DNA of 64,000 nucleotides from Candidatus Ruthia endofausta (GCF_013342985.1 NZ_CP054490.1:1054001-1118000); one strand, 5' to 3'. Counted from the stretch's first letter, positions 9,197 through 18,809 are shown. Numbers and translations: made by a program. Notes: generated by a model from the sequence alone, not told the origin.

Positions 9197-11632
9197 ATGG
9201 CACACACAGTCCAAACACTCTCTAAATTATTGAAAAAGACGCCTGATGAGGTAATCACAATTCTGATTAATGCTGGTGTTGATGGTAAAAATTCAGACTC
9301 TACCATTTCAGCAGAAGAAAGAAAAATTTTGATGAGCGGTCTTTCAAAACGCCCAAGTAGTAAATCTAGTATATCTATCTCTCGTAAGGTAGGCGCTAAG
9401 TCCAGTACCAGTTCAGCAAGTGGTGTTAAGGTGCAAGTTAAGAAAAAACGCCTTACAAAGTCAGCCACAACGACTGATGAACAGCCTGAAATCGCTGCTC
9501 AAGCTGCTCAAGCTGCCTTGGATGCTGGTCGTGATGCAGATGAAAAATTATTAGCCCAAGATGCCAAGCGTTTGAAAATGGTGCGTTTGCAAAAAATCCA
9601 AGCAGAGGCACTAAAAGCCCAGAAAGAAACGATCAAACAAGCACCAGTGCAAGAAACTGCAAAAAAAGTTGAAAAACCCAAAACGGCAGATAAGTCTAAA
9701 GAAGATAAAAAACCTAAACGCTTGCGTAGTGCACCTAGTGGTAATAATACTCGCAGGCAGCTTCACGTTGCTAGACATAATCCAAATCGAAAGCTGAAGA
9801 AAAAAGACAGAACACGCTTGTCACAAAAAGTACAAGAAGAGCAGGCGCAACATGCTTTTCAAAAGCCTGTTGAAAAAGTGATTCATGAAATTGTTATTGT
9901 TGAGAATATTAAAGTAACCGAACTTGCACAAAAGATGGCCACCAAAGCTGGAGAAGTGCTTAAAGTGTTAATGGACATGGGTGTTATGGTAACACTAAAT
10001 GATGTGATCGACCAAGATACCGCCATGTTAGTTGTAGAAGAAATGGGACATAAAGGCATTGCCAGTGTTGAAGAAACCATTGAAGATGTATTAATTGAGC
10101 AGTCAAAATCTAGTGGTAATGAAAGTGCTAGACCACCTGTTGTAACTATTATGGGTCATGTTGACCATGGCAAAACCTCATTGCTTGATTACATTCGTCA
10201 AGCCAAGGTAGTAAACAGTGAAGCTGGTGGTATTACGCAACATATTGGTGCTTACCAAGTTCACTCAAACGGTAACACTATTACTTTTATTGACACACCA
10301 GGACATGCGGCATTTTCAAAAATGCGCTCTCGTGGTGCTAATGCGACTGATATTGTTATTTTGGTGGTGGCCGCTGATGATGGTGTGATGCCACAAACGA
10401 TTGAGTCCATCAAACACGCACAAACCGCAGGTGTGCCAATGATTGTTGCCATTAATAAGATAGACAAAGAAGGGATGGATATTGACAAAATTAAGCAAGT
10501 TCTTTCAACGCATAATGTTATCTCTGAAGATTGGGGTGGCGATGTGATGATGATACCCGTATCAGCGCGTACTGGCGAAGGCATGGATGCTTTATTAGAC
10601 GCAATCTCACTAACTGCTGAGGTTTTAGAATTTTCAGCAGTGATTAAAGCGCCAGCACATGGCACTGTACTAGAGGCACGCCTTGAAAAAGGCCGTGGTA
10701 AGGTCACCACGATCTTGGTGCAATCAGGCACGTTGAATAAAGGCGATATCATGATTGCTGGATTTGAATATGGCAAAGTGAAACAAATTGTGGATGACAA
10801 AGGCAAAGTGCTTAAATTAGCCACACCATCAATGCCTGTAGAAGTGCTGGGCTTGTCTGGTGTGCCTAACTCTGGTGATGAAGTGTTAGTGGTGGATAGT
10901 GAGCGTAAGGCTCGTGAGGTGGCTGATTTTAGAAAAGCCAAAGACCGTGAGGCGCAATTACAAAAACAACAAGCATCGAAGATGGAGAACTTCTTAATGA
11001 AAATGGAAGAAGGCGATGTTTCAACTATTAATGTATTGCTTAAAGCAGACGTTAGGGGTTCAGCGCAAGCATTGATTGAAGCCTTGGAAGAATTATCAAC
11101 GGATGAAGTTAGAGTAAAAGTAGTATCAAGTGGTGTTGGTGGTATTAACAATACTGATATTACATTGGCAGTAACTTCTAATGCTTTGGTGCTTGGCTTT
11201 AATGTACGTGCTGATGCTGTTGCACGTAAAACGGCCGACAATGAAGGTGTTCGTGTTGAATATTACTCAATTATTTATAATTTAATTGATGATGTGAAGG
11301 CAATTATGAGCGGTTTACTTAGCCCTGAACTTAGTGAAAATATTATTGGCATTGCCTTTGTTAAGGATGTATTCAGATCTCAAAAAATGGGTGATATTGC
11401 AGGATGTATGGTTGAGGAAGGTGTGGTTAGACGTGACAGTCCAATTCGAGTATTGCGCGATAACGTGGTTATTTTTGAAGGCGAGCTAGAATCACTAAGA
11501 CGTTTTAAGGACGATGTTAAAGAAGTGAAATCAGGTACTGAATGTGGTATTGGCGTCCTTAATTACACAAGTGTTCAGTCAGGTGACCAGATAGAAGTTT
11601 TTGAACGTGTTGAAAGGGTACGTACCCTTTAG
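9197..11632 (+). CDS. infB: Translation initiation factor IF-2
   Basis: The 811-residue GTPase brings initiator tRNA to the 30S subunit. The N-terminal IF2N-like domain is followed by a long charged Lys/Gln/Glu-rich linker (about 60-220). The GTPase domain has [14 protein letters not shown] near residue 319, [16 protein letters not shown] near 366 and [11 protein letters not shown] near 420. Domain II, the IF-2-specific domain and the C-terminal fMet-binding domain follow. It is about 80 residues shorter than the E. coli long form, mainly in the linker. It ends inside the frame of rbfA. Confidence 0.97.
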   Translation: MAHTVQTLSKLLKKTPDEVITILINAGVDGKNSDSTISAEERKILMSGLSKRPSSKSSISISRKVGAKSSTSSASGVKVQVKKKRLTKSATTTDEQPEIAAQAAQAALDAGRDADEKLLAQDAKRLKMVRLQKIQAEALKAQKETIKQAPVQETAKKVEKPKTADKSKEDKKPKRLRSAPSGNNTRRQLHVARHNPNRKLKKKDRTRLSQKVQEEQAQHAFQKPVEKVIHEIVIVENIKVTELAQKMATKAGEVLKVLMDMGVMVTLNDVIDQDTAMLVVEEMGHKGIASVEETIEDVLIEQSKSSGNESARPPVVTIMGHVDHGKTSLLDYIRQAKVVNSEAGGITQHIGAYQVHSNGNTITFIDTPGHAAFSKMRSRGANATDIVILVVAADDGVMPQTIESIKHAQTAGVPMIVAINKIDKEGMDIDKIKQVLSTHNVISEDWGGDVMMIPVSARTGEGMDALLDAISLTAEVLEFSAVIKAPAHGTVLEARLEKGRGKVTTILVQSGTLNKGDIMIAGFEYGKVKQIVDDKGKVLKLATPSMPVEVLGLSGVPNSGDEVLVVDSERKAREVADFRKAKDREAQLQKQQASKMENFLMKMEEGDVSTINVLLKADVRGSAQALIEALEELSTDEVRVKVVSSGVGGINNTDITLAVTSNALVLGFNVRADAVARKTADNEGVRVEYYSIIYNLIDDVKAIMSGLLSPELSENIIGIAFVKDVFRSQKMGDIAGCMVEEGVVRRDSPIRVLRDNVVIFEGELESLRRFKDDVKEVKSGTECGIGVLNYTSVQSGDQIEVFERVERVRTL

Positions 11633-11645
11633 ATTTTTGATAAAA

Positions 11646-11984
11646 GTGCTAGAACGAGCCTCTTATAGAGTTGAAAGAATTAACGAACTTATTCGTCGTG
11701 AGTTGACGCTATTATTAAGAACAGCCACCAAAGACCCAAGATTAAGTGGCGTGGTGATTACGGATGTATTGGCAAGTCGTGACCTAAGCAGTGCCAGGGT
11801 TTTTTATACAGTCACTAAAGAAGATAGAGCAGTGGTTGAACCGTTACTTGGTAAGGCTAGTGGTTTTTTTCGTTCGTGTTTGTCAAAAACGCTAGAGCTT
11901 CGCTATACACCTGCACTTAGATTTATCTTTGACCCTGCGCCTAACACAGGCGCAAGGATTGAACAACTACTGTCTAAACTTTAA
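11646..11984 (+). CDS. rbfA: Ribosome-binding factor A
   Basis: The protein has a KH-like fold and helps mature the 16S rRNA 5' region. RVERINELIRRELTLLLRTA is followed by KDPRLSGVVITDVLASRDLS and RYTPALRFIFDPA, all in family order. The frame extends back to a TTG at 11601 inside infB, but similarity begins around the codons for LERASYRVERIN, so GTG at 11646 or TTG at 11637 is the more likely start. No strong ribosome binding site is seen, which agrees with translational coupling to infB 13 bases upstream. Confidence 0.9.
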   Translation: MLERASYRVERINELIRRELTLLLRTATKDPRLSGVVITDVLASRDLSSARVFYTVTKEDRAVVEPLLGKASGFFRSCLSKTLELRYTPALRFIFDPAPNTGARIEQLLSKL

Positions 11985-12008
11985 CAAACTGTTGCACCAG
12001 CTCATCCC

Positions 12009-12917
12009 ATGTCAAGACGCAGTCCAAAAGGTAGAGACATTAATGGTATTGTTTTATTAGATAAAGATGTTGGTTTAAGTTCTAATACTGCCTTACAAGA
12101 AGTAAAACGACTTTTTTTTGCCAAAAAGGCGGGACATACAGGTGCGCTAGATCCTTTAGCCAGTGGTATTTTGCCAATCTGTTTAGGGCAAGCGACTAAA
12201 ATTGCACAATTTTTACTAGAGGATAATAAGCGTTATTTTGTGCGTGGTAAGTTGGGGCAAATGAGCGATACAGGTGATTGCGAAGGCAGTATTATCAAAA
12301 CCCAGCCTTTTGAGCATTTGAGTGACAGTGAAATTGCTAAGGCGGCTATAAGCTTTAAGGGTAATATTTTGCAGATTCCACCTATGTATTCAGCACTCAA
12401 AAGAAATGGGCAGCCATTGTATAAACTTGCCAGACAAAGTATAGAAGTAAAAAGAGAGTCACGCCCAGTTACCATTCATAAAATTATTTATCTTGGATAT
12501 GAAAATGGCATGCTTTCGCTTGAAGTAACGTGTTCTAAAGGCACTTATATTCGCACTTTAATAGAAGATATTGGTAAAAGACTAGATTGTAGTGCGCATG
12601 TTGTTGAACTCAGGCGCACAGGTTTTGCACATATTGATACCAGCCAAACCTTTAAATTTTCTGACCTTAAGGTGTTGGCATCAGATGATTATCAAGCGCT
12701 AGATGAGAAAATTTTTGCCAGTGAAGCCATGCTACCAAATCTTGAGGATGTTTACCTGAGTGAGATCCAAAGCGTGGATATCAAGTTTGGCAGAGAAGTT
12801 CAAACAGATAAGCAAGGATTGCTCAAAGTGAAATTATTTGATGATAAAAAACAATTTTTGGGCATTGGACAGCGTCAAGAAAATGGGATAATTGCACCAA
12901 AAAGGTTATTTGTATGA
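12009..12917 (+). CDS. truB: tRNA pseudouridine(55) synthase TruB
   Basis: The 302-residue enzyme makes pseudouridine 55 in the T loop of tRNA. GIVLLDKDVGLSSNTALQEV at the N terminus, the catalytic KKAGHTGALDPLASGILP near residue 39 with its Asp, the FLLEDNKRYFVRGKLG strand, and GTYIRTLIEDIGKRL near residue 180 are diagnostic. It follows rbfA in the usual order and overlaps the next gene by 4 bases. Confidence 0.96.
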   Translation: MSRRSPKGRDINGIVLLDKDVGLSSNTALQEVKRLFFAKKAGHTGALDPLASGILPICLGQATKIAQFLLEDNKRYFVRGKLGQMSDTGDCEGSIIKTQPFEHLSDSEIAKAAISFKGNILQIPPMYSALKRNGQPLYKLARQSIEVKRESRPVTIHKIIYLGYENGMLSLEVTCSKGTYIRTLIEDIGKRLDCSAHVVELRRTGFAHIDTSQTFKFSDLKVLASDDYQALDEKIFASEAMLPNLEDVYLSEIQSVDIKFGREVQTDKQGLLKVKLFDDKKQFLGIGQRQENGIIAPKRLFV

Positions 12918-13540
12918 GCAAAAAAGACGCACTGGTTGGTTATTATTTTAATAACAATTTAATGCACTCTATCAAGGGCGATAAAAGCCTGCGCGAAAGT
13001 GTTTATAACCGCGAACGAGCTTTTAATATTGTAGATGACCACTTAGACGAATTGGTTGATGTTTGGCTGTTTTTGCTACTTAAAACGGGTACATATCGTT
13101 TGGTGATTGGGCTCAATAATGCAGAGGTGCGTATTGCATCAGTGTTTGACCCATTTAATACCGAGGTGCATTTAGCAGGTGATTTGTTAAAGTCTAACTA
13201 TGTTGATTTTCATTTTAATAAAATTAGCCTTGATGAAAAAGAGAAACTTATTAAACGCATTTATTTAATGCTTGAAAAAGATAAGACCTTTGTCCTACTT
13301 TCAAAAGATTGGCAGCAGTCTTTGTTAGATAGAAATCAAAAAATGCAGCAGTTAACTCATGAGGACGATTTGCATTTTATCTTGCAAAACATTCCAAAAT
13401 TACGCCATCTTGAGGGTTATTATTTACGTTCAATTACCATTAATTTGTTTAATTCAACCGTATCAATGTCGTTTAATTGCGATGGTACGCAAATTATGTC
13501 ACATAAAAAATTTAAAGAATTTATTACGGAGTACTTATGA
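12914..13540 (+). CDS. Conserved-looking protein of unknown function
   Basis: The 208-residue product is soluble and has no signal peptide. It is rich in Asp, Leu and Lys and has no motif that I recognise. It overlaps truB by 4 bases and purD by 4 bases, so it is almost certainly translated and coupled to both. It has survived intact in a genome where many neighbours have decayed, which suggests that it is useful. A stretch HEDDLHFILQNIPKLRHLEG near residue 150 separates two beta-rich halves. The function cannot be inferred from sequence. Confidence 0.85.
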   Translation: MSKKDALVGYYFNNNLMHSIKGDKSLRESVYNRERAFNIVDDHLDELVDVWLFLLLKTGTYRLVIGLNNAEVRIASVFDPFNTEVHLAGDLLKSNYVDFHFNKISLDEKEKLIKRIYLMLEKDKTFVLLSKDWQQSLLDRNQKMQQLTHEDDLHFILQNIPKLRHLEGYYLRSITINLFNSTVSMSFNCDGTQIMSHKKFKEFITEYL

Positions 13541-14808
13541 AGATTCTAGTTATTGGCGGCGGCGGTCGCGAACATGCTTTGGCCTGGCAGTGTGCCAAAT
13601 TTGATACAGTCAGTCAAGTATTTGTCGCCTCTGGTAATGCTGGTACACAGTTAGAAAATAAATTGACCAATGTTGATATTGCTGTAGAGGATATAGCGGG
13701 TTTAATTAATTTGGTAAAAATCAATCAAGTCAATTTAACCATTGTTGGTCCTGAAGCGCCACTGGTAATAGGCGTGGTTGATCGTTTTCAAGCCGAAGGC
13801 TTGGCAATTTTCGGGCCAACTCAAGTCGCCTCACAATTGGAGGGATCTAAAGCATTTTGTAAGGATTTTTTAGAGCGTAATAGCATTCCTACGGCGTATT
13901 ACGACGTATTTACCGAAGTAAACTCCGCTATTCAATATGTTAAAAATAAAGGCGTACCTATCGTGATTAAGGCTGATGGCTTGGCTGCAGGCAAGGGTGT
14001 GATTATTGCTCATACGCAAGCTGAAGCCGAGGATGCAATTATTGGTATGTTACAAGGCAATCGTTTTGGTGAGGCAGGTTCATGCGTGGTGATTGAAGAG
14101 TTTTTGAGTGGTGAAGAAGCAAGTTTTATTGTGATGTGTGATGGTAAAAACGTTTTGCCAATGGCAACCTCACAAGACCATAAAGCTCGTGATAACAATG
14201 ATAAAGGTCCAAACACTGGTGGTATGGGTGCTTATTCTCCAGCACCTATTGTTACCGATGAGATTTTTCAGGCAGTGTTGGATAAAGTTATTTATCCAAC
14301 TGTTGATGCAATGGCAGCAGAAGGAAATACCTACACAGGGTTTTTATACGCAGGGCTGATGATTGACCAAGATAATAATTTTAAAGTATTAGAATATAAC
14401 TGTCGCTTTGGCGATCCTGAAACTCAGCCGATTATGATGCGTCTTAAGTCTAATCTGGCAGACTTATGCCTATTGGCAACGCAACAAAAATTAGACCAAG
14501 CGAATATTGAATGGGACAGGCGCTCATCAATGGGTGTGGTTTTAGCGGCTAACGGTTATCCAGATAATTACACTTCTGGTGAAGTGATTGGTTTGCCAAA
14601 AAACAGTGCATCGGCAAAAGTATTCCACGCTGGCACCAAGATGGATGGTGATAATGTTGTTAGTAATGGTGGGCGTGTTTTATGTGCCACTGCACTTGGA
14701 ATAGACATCAAAGATGCACAAAAAAATGCTTATGCGCTACTTGAAAAGATCAACTGGGAAAATGCTTATTATCGAGATGATATTGGTTTTAAAGCGATTG
14801 ATAGTTAG
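13537..14808 (+). CDS. purD: Phosphoribosylamine-glycine ligase
   Basis: The 423-residue ATP-grasp enzyme performs the second step of purine synthesis, joining phosphoribosylamine and glycine. The N terminus MKILVIGGGGREHALAWQ, the TIVGPEAPLVIGVVD motif near residue 69, IKADGLAAGKGVIIA near 145, TGGMGAYSPAPI near 226, and YNCRFGDPETQPIM near 286 all match. Length is normal. Its ATG overlaps the stop of the unknown upstream gene by 4 bases. Confidence 0.97.
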   Translation: MKILVIGGGGREHALAWQCAKFDTVSQVFVASGNAGTQLENKLTNVDIAVEDIAGLINLVKINQVNLTIVGPEAPLVIGVVDRFQAEGLAIFGPTQVASQLEGSKAFCKDFLERNSIPTAYYDVFTEVNSAIQYVKNKGVPIVIKADGLAAGKGVIIAHTQAEAEDAIIGMLQGNRFGEAGSCVVIEEFLSGEEASFIVMCDGKNVLPMATSQDHKARDNNDKGPNTGGMGAYSPAPIVTDEIFQAVLDKVIYPTVDAMAAEGNTYTGFLYAGLMIDQDNNFKVLEYNCRFGDPETQPIMMRLKSNLADLCLLATQQKLDQANIEWDRRSSMGVVLAANGYPDNYTSGEVIGLPKNSASAKVFHAGTKMDGDNVVSNGGRVLCATALGIDIKDAQKNAYALLEKINWENAYYRDDIGFKAIDS

Positions 14809-14828
14809 TATTATACTATGTTTTTATT

Positions 14829-15338
14829 ATGAAAATTGTATCTCCACCCAAATTTTTTATGCAGGATTTGTTAGAATTAGCAGTTGTAAAAATTCAACAA
14901 GAAGTAATACCTCGTATAACTGATGAAAAAAAATCGCTATCTGCATTGGAATAAAATACGCCATCTATAAAGTACCTGAATTCTTTGATGATATTGAGTA
15001 ATATTGGCACTTTATTAAATTTTCACGGATGCAGCAGCAAAGGCTTGTTTTATTATGTGGACAAGAAGCAAAATCAACAACAAACATTAAAACTACTTGC
15101 TGTATATTTAGCCGATAGAAGGCTAAACCCTCGTCAAGCCATGATTGTTCAACACGCTATCAAAGATCCGGGAATGGGTTACACCATTGCAGGGTATAAA
15201 TTATCTTACCATGTTAGTTATGCAACAGCTAAATCAGATTTAGAAAAACTAGACTTATTACAACAATTCAAACGTGAGCGTGCCTTTGTGTTTATTGCGC
15301 CAAATGATTTGGGGCAAGGAATTAAAGCATATCAATGA
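14829..15338 (+). pseudogene. Decayed Fic-family-like protein
   Basis: A 41-codon N-terminal piece starting MKIVSPPKFFMQDLLELA stops at 14954. Nearby frames still read YLHWNKIR and YWHFIKFSRMQQQRLVLLCG, which belong together after frame correction. The last piece, 15120-15338, resembles the C-terminal winged-helix part of Fic-type proteins (LNPRQAMIVQHAIKDPGMGY and SYATAKSDLEKL). The core HxFxxGNGR AMP-transferase motif is absent, so either an internal deletion removed it or the family is related but different. Multiple frameshifts make it non-functional. It overlaps the rnhB remnant start by 4 bases. Confidence 0.65.
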
Positions 15339-15868
15339 TTATTGTCGGCGTGGATGAAGTTGGCAGGGGCTATTTGGTAAGCAATGTTGTGGTAGGTGCC
15401 GTTATTCTGCCAAATAATTCTGATTTGCCTGAGTTGACTGATTCAAAAAAACTGAGTGAGAAAAAACGTAGACTTTATATGCGTTGATTACCAATCAACG
15501 CCAGCGGGGCGGGCAAGTGCGACTGAAATTGATAAAATTAACATTTTGCAGCTCACTATGTTGGCCATGCCCGCCGTGCTATTGAGCGTCTAAATATCAA
15601 ATATGACCAGGTGTTCTGCCTTGAGCTTGAAAATTGTACACCAATTATTAAAGGCGATTTAACTGAGCCAGTTATATCAGCAGCATCGATTATTACCAAA
15701 GTAACGCGTGATAGAGAGATGATTGAATTGGATAAACTTTACCCAAAGTATGGTTTTACCAAACACAAAGGTTATGGCACCAAGGTGCATATTGAAGCTT
15801 TAACAAAGTTTGGCGTTATCAGTGAACACCGGTATTCATTTACTCCGGTGAAAAATTTGTCCCTGTAG
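15335..15868 (+). pseudogene. rnhB: Frameshifted ribonuclease HII gene
   Basis: The start reads [20 protein letters not shown], where the usual GRGPLAGPVV loop is altered to [26 protein letters not shown] follows, then a stop at 15486. Further down, after at least two frame changes, [17 protein letters not shown] and the intact end [20 protein letters not shown] through [13 protein letters not shown] can be read. RNase HII removes ribonucleotides from RNA/DNA hybrids and is nearly universal, so its loss is notable. The final 85 codons (15611-15868) remain open, but a separate start there is unlikely. Confidence 0.93.
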
Positions 15869-15939
15869 TATCCTATCTAACGCCCTAATTTGACGCTGTA
15901 AGTCAACTTTTTTTGCTCAGGTTCAACTCTACGTTTATC

Positions 15940-16569
15940 TTACAAGTGCTTTTTAAGCCTATCGCGTTCTATTTCAGCCTTGGGACGAATTTTTAGATAA
16001 TTAAATAACTTAACAATCTTGTAAACACCCTTGGCTTTAGCAGCAGTTTTGGCGGCCATATCCGCTTCGCGCTTAGTCAAAGCACCCATTAAATAAACTA
16101 CCTGATCTTCAACCATCACCCGAACATGGGTTGGATGAAATACTTCCTGATTTTGAAATAGAAGCTCAACTTGTATGGTGATGGTTGAATCTTTGGCTCG
16201 GCTAAGCAGCCCGCTTGAAGGCCCGAGTTTAATTTCATTAAATATTTGTGAAATTTTTGGCACTTGATGTTGTGCTTGCTTGTTGACATAAACGCGTATT
16301 TCGGGTGTTAGCACTTCTCCAGCAATGAGTACTGTTTTGTTATAAACCATAAAATTAAGATGTGCATCACTTAATGTTGAATCTTCGATAGACCAGGTTA
16401 ATAGCCTTAAGGCAATAGTTTTGTCATCTAATATTTCCCCAATACTACGCCTGTCGTTACTTATTGAAATTACTGAACTAACAGTTGAGACGCCTTGAAT
16501 GGCTGGTGTACAGCTTGTTAGAAATAAAGAGCTTGCTATTAAAAGTATTGATAGAATGATTTTTTTCAT
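15940..16569 (-). CDS. dolP: BON-domain outer-membrane lipoprotein, DolP/YraP-like
   Basis: The 209-residue protein starts with a lipoprotein signal ending LFLTSCTPA, with Cys near residue 20. Two BON-like domains follow at about residues 45-120 and 125-195; the second has HVRVMVEDQVVYLMGALTKR. DolP supports outer-membrane integrity and the BAM machinery. A dead yraN lies directly upstream on the same strand and rsmI is divergent beyond it, which matches the enterobacterial rsmI/yraN/dolP neighbourhood with diaA missing. Confidence 0.9.
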   Translation of the reverse strand: MKKIILSILLIASSLFLTSCTPAIQGVSTVSSVISISNDRRSIGEILDDKTIALRLLTWSIEDSTLSDAHLNFMVYNKTVLIAGEVLTPEIRVYVNKQAQHQVPKISQIFNEIKLGPSSGLLSRAKDSTITIQVELLFQNQEVFHPTHVRVMVEDQVVYLMGALTKREADMAAKTAAKAKGVYKIVKLFNYLKIRPKAEIERDRLKKHL

Positions 16570-16605
16570 AATGCTTAGCTTTCGAAAGCGTCTTTTTATT
16601 TTAAT

Positions 16606-16926
16606 TTATTTTAAATCAGATTCAAGCCCGATAACATTAAACTTGCACAGATAATCTTGATATTTTTGGTGTGTATTGTAAATACAATTCAGCCGTTCGA
16701 ATTATTATGAGTAGCCCTTTCTACTGCAGTGTCAAAACGAATATTAGTCCGATACCGAACTTCAATAAAAACTAATGTTTGGCTAGTTTTATCAAGCATA
16801 ACAATAATCTATTTCACCCAATGGGGTTAAATAATTTTTTTCAATGAGTTTAAGACACTGTTTGAATAAATATGCCAATGCAATGTCTTCTGCCTGATTA
16901 CCAATTTTTCTTTTAAAACTGAACAT
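16606..16926 (-). pseudogene. yraN: Frameshifted yraN (UPF0102 endonuclease-like)
   Basis: Reading down from 16926, the first 44 codons give MFSFKRKIGNQAEDIALAYL and end EIDYCYA with a stop where the family has EIDLI. After one frameshift the text continues LDKTSQTLVFIEVRYRTNIR, which contains the family VFVEVK-type strand. Further damage follows before the end near 16606. The start codon overlaps that of the divergent rsmI remnant by two bases (CATG at 16924-16927). Confidence 0.88.
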
Positions 16927-17677
16927 GAATGGAACGCTTTATACTGTTACCACACCCAATTAGAAACTTAAATGATATCATTTTTAGGGCGGTTGAAACG
17001 CTAAAAATAGTTGATATTACCCTAGCAGAAGGTATACGTCATTCCAAACATTTACTTAATCATTATGATATTGCAACGCCCATGCGTGCTTTCCATGAGC
17101 TATAAATGAAAGACATAAAATACCCGATGTGATTAATGAATTATTGACAGACAGACATATCGCCCGTTCCTGGTTCTGATACAATGATTAGCGCAATTGG
17201 CGCATCAGGGATTGCCAGTGATGAATTCAATTTTTTGGTTTTTTACTCAGTAAATAATCAGCACGCTTGAAGACAATTCGTTCAATTGCTCATATCAATG
17301 AAGTGGCTATTTTTTATGAATCCTCCAAACGCATCCTTTTCTTCCTATGCACAAGATTTACAAGTGGTACTAGACAATGAACGTATTGTTTGCTTTGCCA
17401 AAGAGCTGACTAAGTCGTTTGAGACGATTAAAACAGACACTTTGTCAAATTTGATTGATTATTTACAAGCAGATGACGCACACTAAAAAGGTGAATTTGT
17501 GATTCTTATTTCTGCAATGGATAAAGACAATAAAACATCAGGAGAAGAAATGTTGGATAAAATATTACCCATTTTGCTCACCGAAGATGTGGGGGCATGG
17601 CAAAAGCCGCTAAACTTGCAGCTAAAATGACTGGTTTTGATAAAAAATACTGCTATCAGCGTGCTATTGATATGTAA
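16925..17677 (+). pseudogene. rsmI: Decayed rsmI (16S rRNA C1402 2'-O-methyltransferase)
   Basis: The start MNGTLYTVTTP shifts frame within 12 codons and continues RNLNDIIFRAVETLKIVD and HSKHLLNHYDIATPMRAFHE, which are RsmI-specific. Later pieces include SDTMISAIGASGIASDEF, the long open stretch 17286-17486 with RIVCFAKELTKSFETIKTDT, and a final KMTGFDKKYCYQRAIDM ending at 17677. At least four frame changes and stops are present. The enzyme normally methylates C1402 of 16S rRNA; the partner RsmH is not in this window. Confidence 0.92.
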
Positions 17678-17686
17678 GGATTTTTG

Positions 17687-17878
17687 ATGAATTTTTATAC
17701 ACGGTATATTTTCTTTTGTAACAATATTCGCAAAGACGGTAAAGCGTGTTGCTCACAACTTAATGCTAAAACGATGTATCGTTATATCAAAGATAAGCGC
17801 CGTCAAGAAGGTATTAATGATATTATCATTGAGCATCTAATTAACGGCAATGTTATTAAAAGACTACAAATTGATTAG
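17687..17878 (+). pseudogene. Truncated thioredoxin-like [2Fe-2S] ferredoxin
   Basis: The 63-residue reading frame is open but joins the N-terminal part of a (2Fe-2S) ferredoxin of about 100 residues (MNFYTRYIFFCNNIRKDGKA then CCSQLNAK) directly to its last helix (IIIEHLINGNVIKRLQID). The middle part, with the second pair of cluster cysteines, is gone through an apparent in-frame deletion near 17815. The remaining Cys residues are not enough for a 2Fe-2S cluster in this fold. It overlaps the convergent coaE by 15 bases. Confidence 0.82.
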
Positions 17879-18475
17879 TTTCTTATACAATTGATTAGTT
17901 TTTTGAGTTAAATTGTCAATATCTAGGTTATTTTCAATAATATCAGTGGGCAATTTGCCACACAATTCTAAACGCAGCGAATGGTTAACCTGTGCAAAAA
18001 TCATGCTTTTTGCTTCCTTTAGATTGAGATTGTCACGAGCAATTAACCTTTTAAATTGTTGCTTTTCATTGCAATTAACAATAATTACCCTATCAAACAA
18101 ATGAGTGAGATTCTTCTCAGCTAATAGAGGTATTTCAACCACTACTAGTTTGGTTTTTAGTTTTTCAATTGCAGTTTGCATGTGTATTAATATTTCTGGA
18201 TGCAACACTGCTTCAATCAATTGTTGATTAGATTTATTCTCTAATAAAAGCTTACGTAAGGTGTTACGATTAAGGCTTTTATTAGCATTAAGAATATCAT
18301 TACCAAAGTATTTTATTAATTTTTTAAGTCCAAGCGTGTCAGGTTTGACCACGTCGCGTGCAAGCTTGTCAAGGCTGATAACATCCACGTTCAAACCACT
18401 TAAGATTTGACCCACCCTTGATTTGCCACAAGCAATTCCGCCTGTTAGTGCTATTTTAATGATTGACATAGTCAA
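17864..18475 (-). CDS. coaE: Dephospho-CoA kinase
   Basis: The 203-residue kinase performs the last step of coenzyme A synthesis. The P-loop reads ALTGGIACGKSRVGQIL near residue 8, and DKLARDVVKP near 36 and VVVEIPLLAEKNL near 110 match the family. ATG at 18475 and a second ATG at 18469 are both possible starts; the shorter MSIIKIALTGG form is equally credible. It converges on the ferredoxin remnant. Confidence 0.95.
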   Translation of the reverse strand: MTMSIIKIALTGGIACGKSRVGQILSGLNVDVISLDKLARDVVKPDTLGLKKLIKYFGNDILNANKSLNRNTLRKLLLENKSNQQLIEAVLHPEILIHMQTAIEKLKTKLVVVEIPLLAEKNLTHLFDRVIIVNCNEKQQFKRLIARDNLNLKEAKSMIFAQVNHSLRLELCGKLPTDIIENNLDIDNLTQKTNQLYKKLINL

Positions 18476-18504
18476 TTGATTTTATCAATATTACACTTTA
18501 TCTA

Positions 18505-18533
18505 TTGACATTTACGTTAAATATTTCGATAAT
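18505..18533 (+). promoter_or_regulatory. Promoter of tRNA-Met
   Basis: A perfect TTGACA at 18505-18510 and GATAAT at 18528-18533 are 17 bases apart. The predicted start lies about 8 bases before the tRNA at 18549, as expected for a strong stable-RNA promoter. Confidence 0.85.
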
Positions 18534-18548
18534 ACTCTCTTCTTTTAT

Positions 18549-18625
18549 GGTTATGTAGCTCAGCTGGTTAGAGCACAGCATTCATAATGCTGGGGTCGGT
18601 GGTTCAAGTCCACCTATAACCACCA
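18549..18625 (+). tRNA. metT: Elongator tRNA-Met (anticodon CAT)
   Basis: A 77-base cloverleaf has acceptor GGTTATG/TATAACC with one G-U pair, a D arm GCTC/GAGC, an anticodon stem CAGCA/TGCTG around TTCATAA, a T arm GGTGG/CCACC, and an encoded CCA. The anticodon stem lacks the three G-C pairs of initiators. A CAT anticodon could also mark tRNA-Ile modified to lysidine, but the overall sequence is closer to elongator Met. Confidence 0.92.
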
Positions 18626-18752
18626 CATAATATCAATGTATTTATAATGCACATCTTTTTTATCTATTAAAAAATCAGCTTTATAATTTAGTCAGTTGTT
18701 TCTATTGTATGATTACTTTTTTTTTGTTATAAAACAATCATTTGGATGTGCC

Positions 18753-18781
18753 TTGATTGAAGAGTAGTTTTTACGTATAAT
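18753..18781 (+). promoter_or_regulatory. Promoter of the tkt-gap-pgk-pyk-fba region
   Basis: TTGATT at 18753-18758 and TATAAT at 18776-18781 are 17 bases apart, with the tkt start codon at 18810 and a GGGG-containing ribosome binding site between. It is a good sigma-70-type promoter. Confidence 0.75.
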
Positions 18782-18809
18782 TATTCAGTTTTTATTCAAG
18801 GGGTTTTAT

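Noticed and set aside
10261-11241. Open minus-strand frame of 326 codons inside infB.
   Set aside because: It is a shadow of the infB coding frame, has Ser/Thr-rich low-complexity composition, and no start signal.
17286-17486. Possible small protein of 66 residues.
   Set aside because: Its text RIVCFAKELTKSFETIKTDT is the C-terminal domain of RsmI, so it is a fragment of that pseudogene.
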